Assembly: GCA_945876405.1 (NCBI GenBank)
Contig: CAMCOJ010000102.1
Coordinates: forward strand, 1-7,358
Origin: an uncultured Ruminococcus sp.
GTDB lineage: Bacteria; Bacillota; Clostridia; Oscillospirales; Ruminococcaceae
Direction: 5' to 3'
Length of the DNA stretch: 7,358 bases
This document shows, in pieces, positions 7,313 through 7,358 of the stretch. Both the position numbers and the translations under genes were made by a program. The notes under the pieces are model-generated. The model made no database searches, was not told the origin of the DNA, and was given only the letters and a program-made list of their open reading frames with translations. Numbering within the stretch: position 1 is the stretch's first letter; every line of letters starts with the position of its first letter.

Positions 7313-7358
7313 CTGTCTCTTATACACATCTGACGCTGCCGACGATACTCCTTGTGTA
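7313..7358. other. Illumina Nextera adapter contamination (not genomic)
   Basis: 7313-7331 is the 19-base Tn5 mosaic end used in Nextera libraries. 7332-7345 completes the reverse complement of the Read 1 transposon adapter. 7346-7353 (TACTCCTT) is the reverse complement of the i5 index AAGGAGTA (known as S507). 7354-7358 (GTGTA) begins the reverse complement of P5. This is read-through past a short insert that survived assembly at a contig end. Genomic sequence should be considered to stop at 7312. Confidence 0.98.

Noticed and set aside
7313..7331. Genuine Tn5/IS50 transposon end
   Set aside because: The 19-base mosaic end is followed directly by synthetic Nextera adapter, index and P5 bases, so it comes from library preparation.
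7151..7333. Short + strand ORF of 60 codons at the right end
   Set aside because: It is a shadow frame of the coiled-coil gene and its last residues and stop come from the Nextera adapter.

Overview
The window is a single, tightly packed, four-gene run entirely on the + strand. It has no intergenic spacing beyond a few bases, no RNA genes and no internal promoter or terminator that I can see. Moderately low GC (A/T-rich third positions, estimated by eye), strong GGAGG-type ribosome binding sites and frequent AGA/AGG arginine codons suggest a Clostridia-type Firmicute, plausibly Lachnospiraceae; this is inference only.

Layout: (1) 3-1214, a eukaryotic-like Ser/Thr kinase missing its N-lobe because the window starts inside the gene. 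It carries a Cys4 zinc ribbon and a C-terminal beta-rich domain, which resembles the kinase of TerY-P (vWA, PP2C phosphatase, kinase) triads. (2) 1211-4360, a large UPF1-like SF1 helicase with all motifs intact. (3) about 4350-5918, an unrecognised 522-residue protein with a winged-helix-like N-terminal region and a HEPN-like RKKVSH motif near its C-terminus. (4) 5923-7312, the N-terminal part of a long coiled-coil protein. Its last genuine residues look like the lead-in to the P-loop of a McrB-like AAA+ NTPase, and the sequence breaks just before the Walker A motif.

Together, the kinase, UPF1-like helicase, HEPN-like protein and coiled-coil (probable McrB-type) NTPase strongly resemble a CoCoNuT (coiled-coil nuclease tandem) locus, an McrBC-related type IV restriction class proposed to act on RNA. 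In that reading the NTPase assembles with an McrC-like nuclease encoded beyond the right end, the helicase remodels RNA or nucleoprotein, the HEPN-like protein supplies a possible second RNase, and the kinase triad provides sensing or control. The nuclease, vWA and phosphatase genes are not in the window, so this is a well-motivated inference.

The last 46 bases (7313-7358) are not genomic. They are Illumina Nextera transposon-end adapter followed by an i5 index and the start of the P5 sequence, so the biological sequence ends at about 7312 and any translation past that point is artefact.
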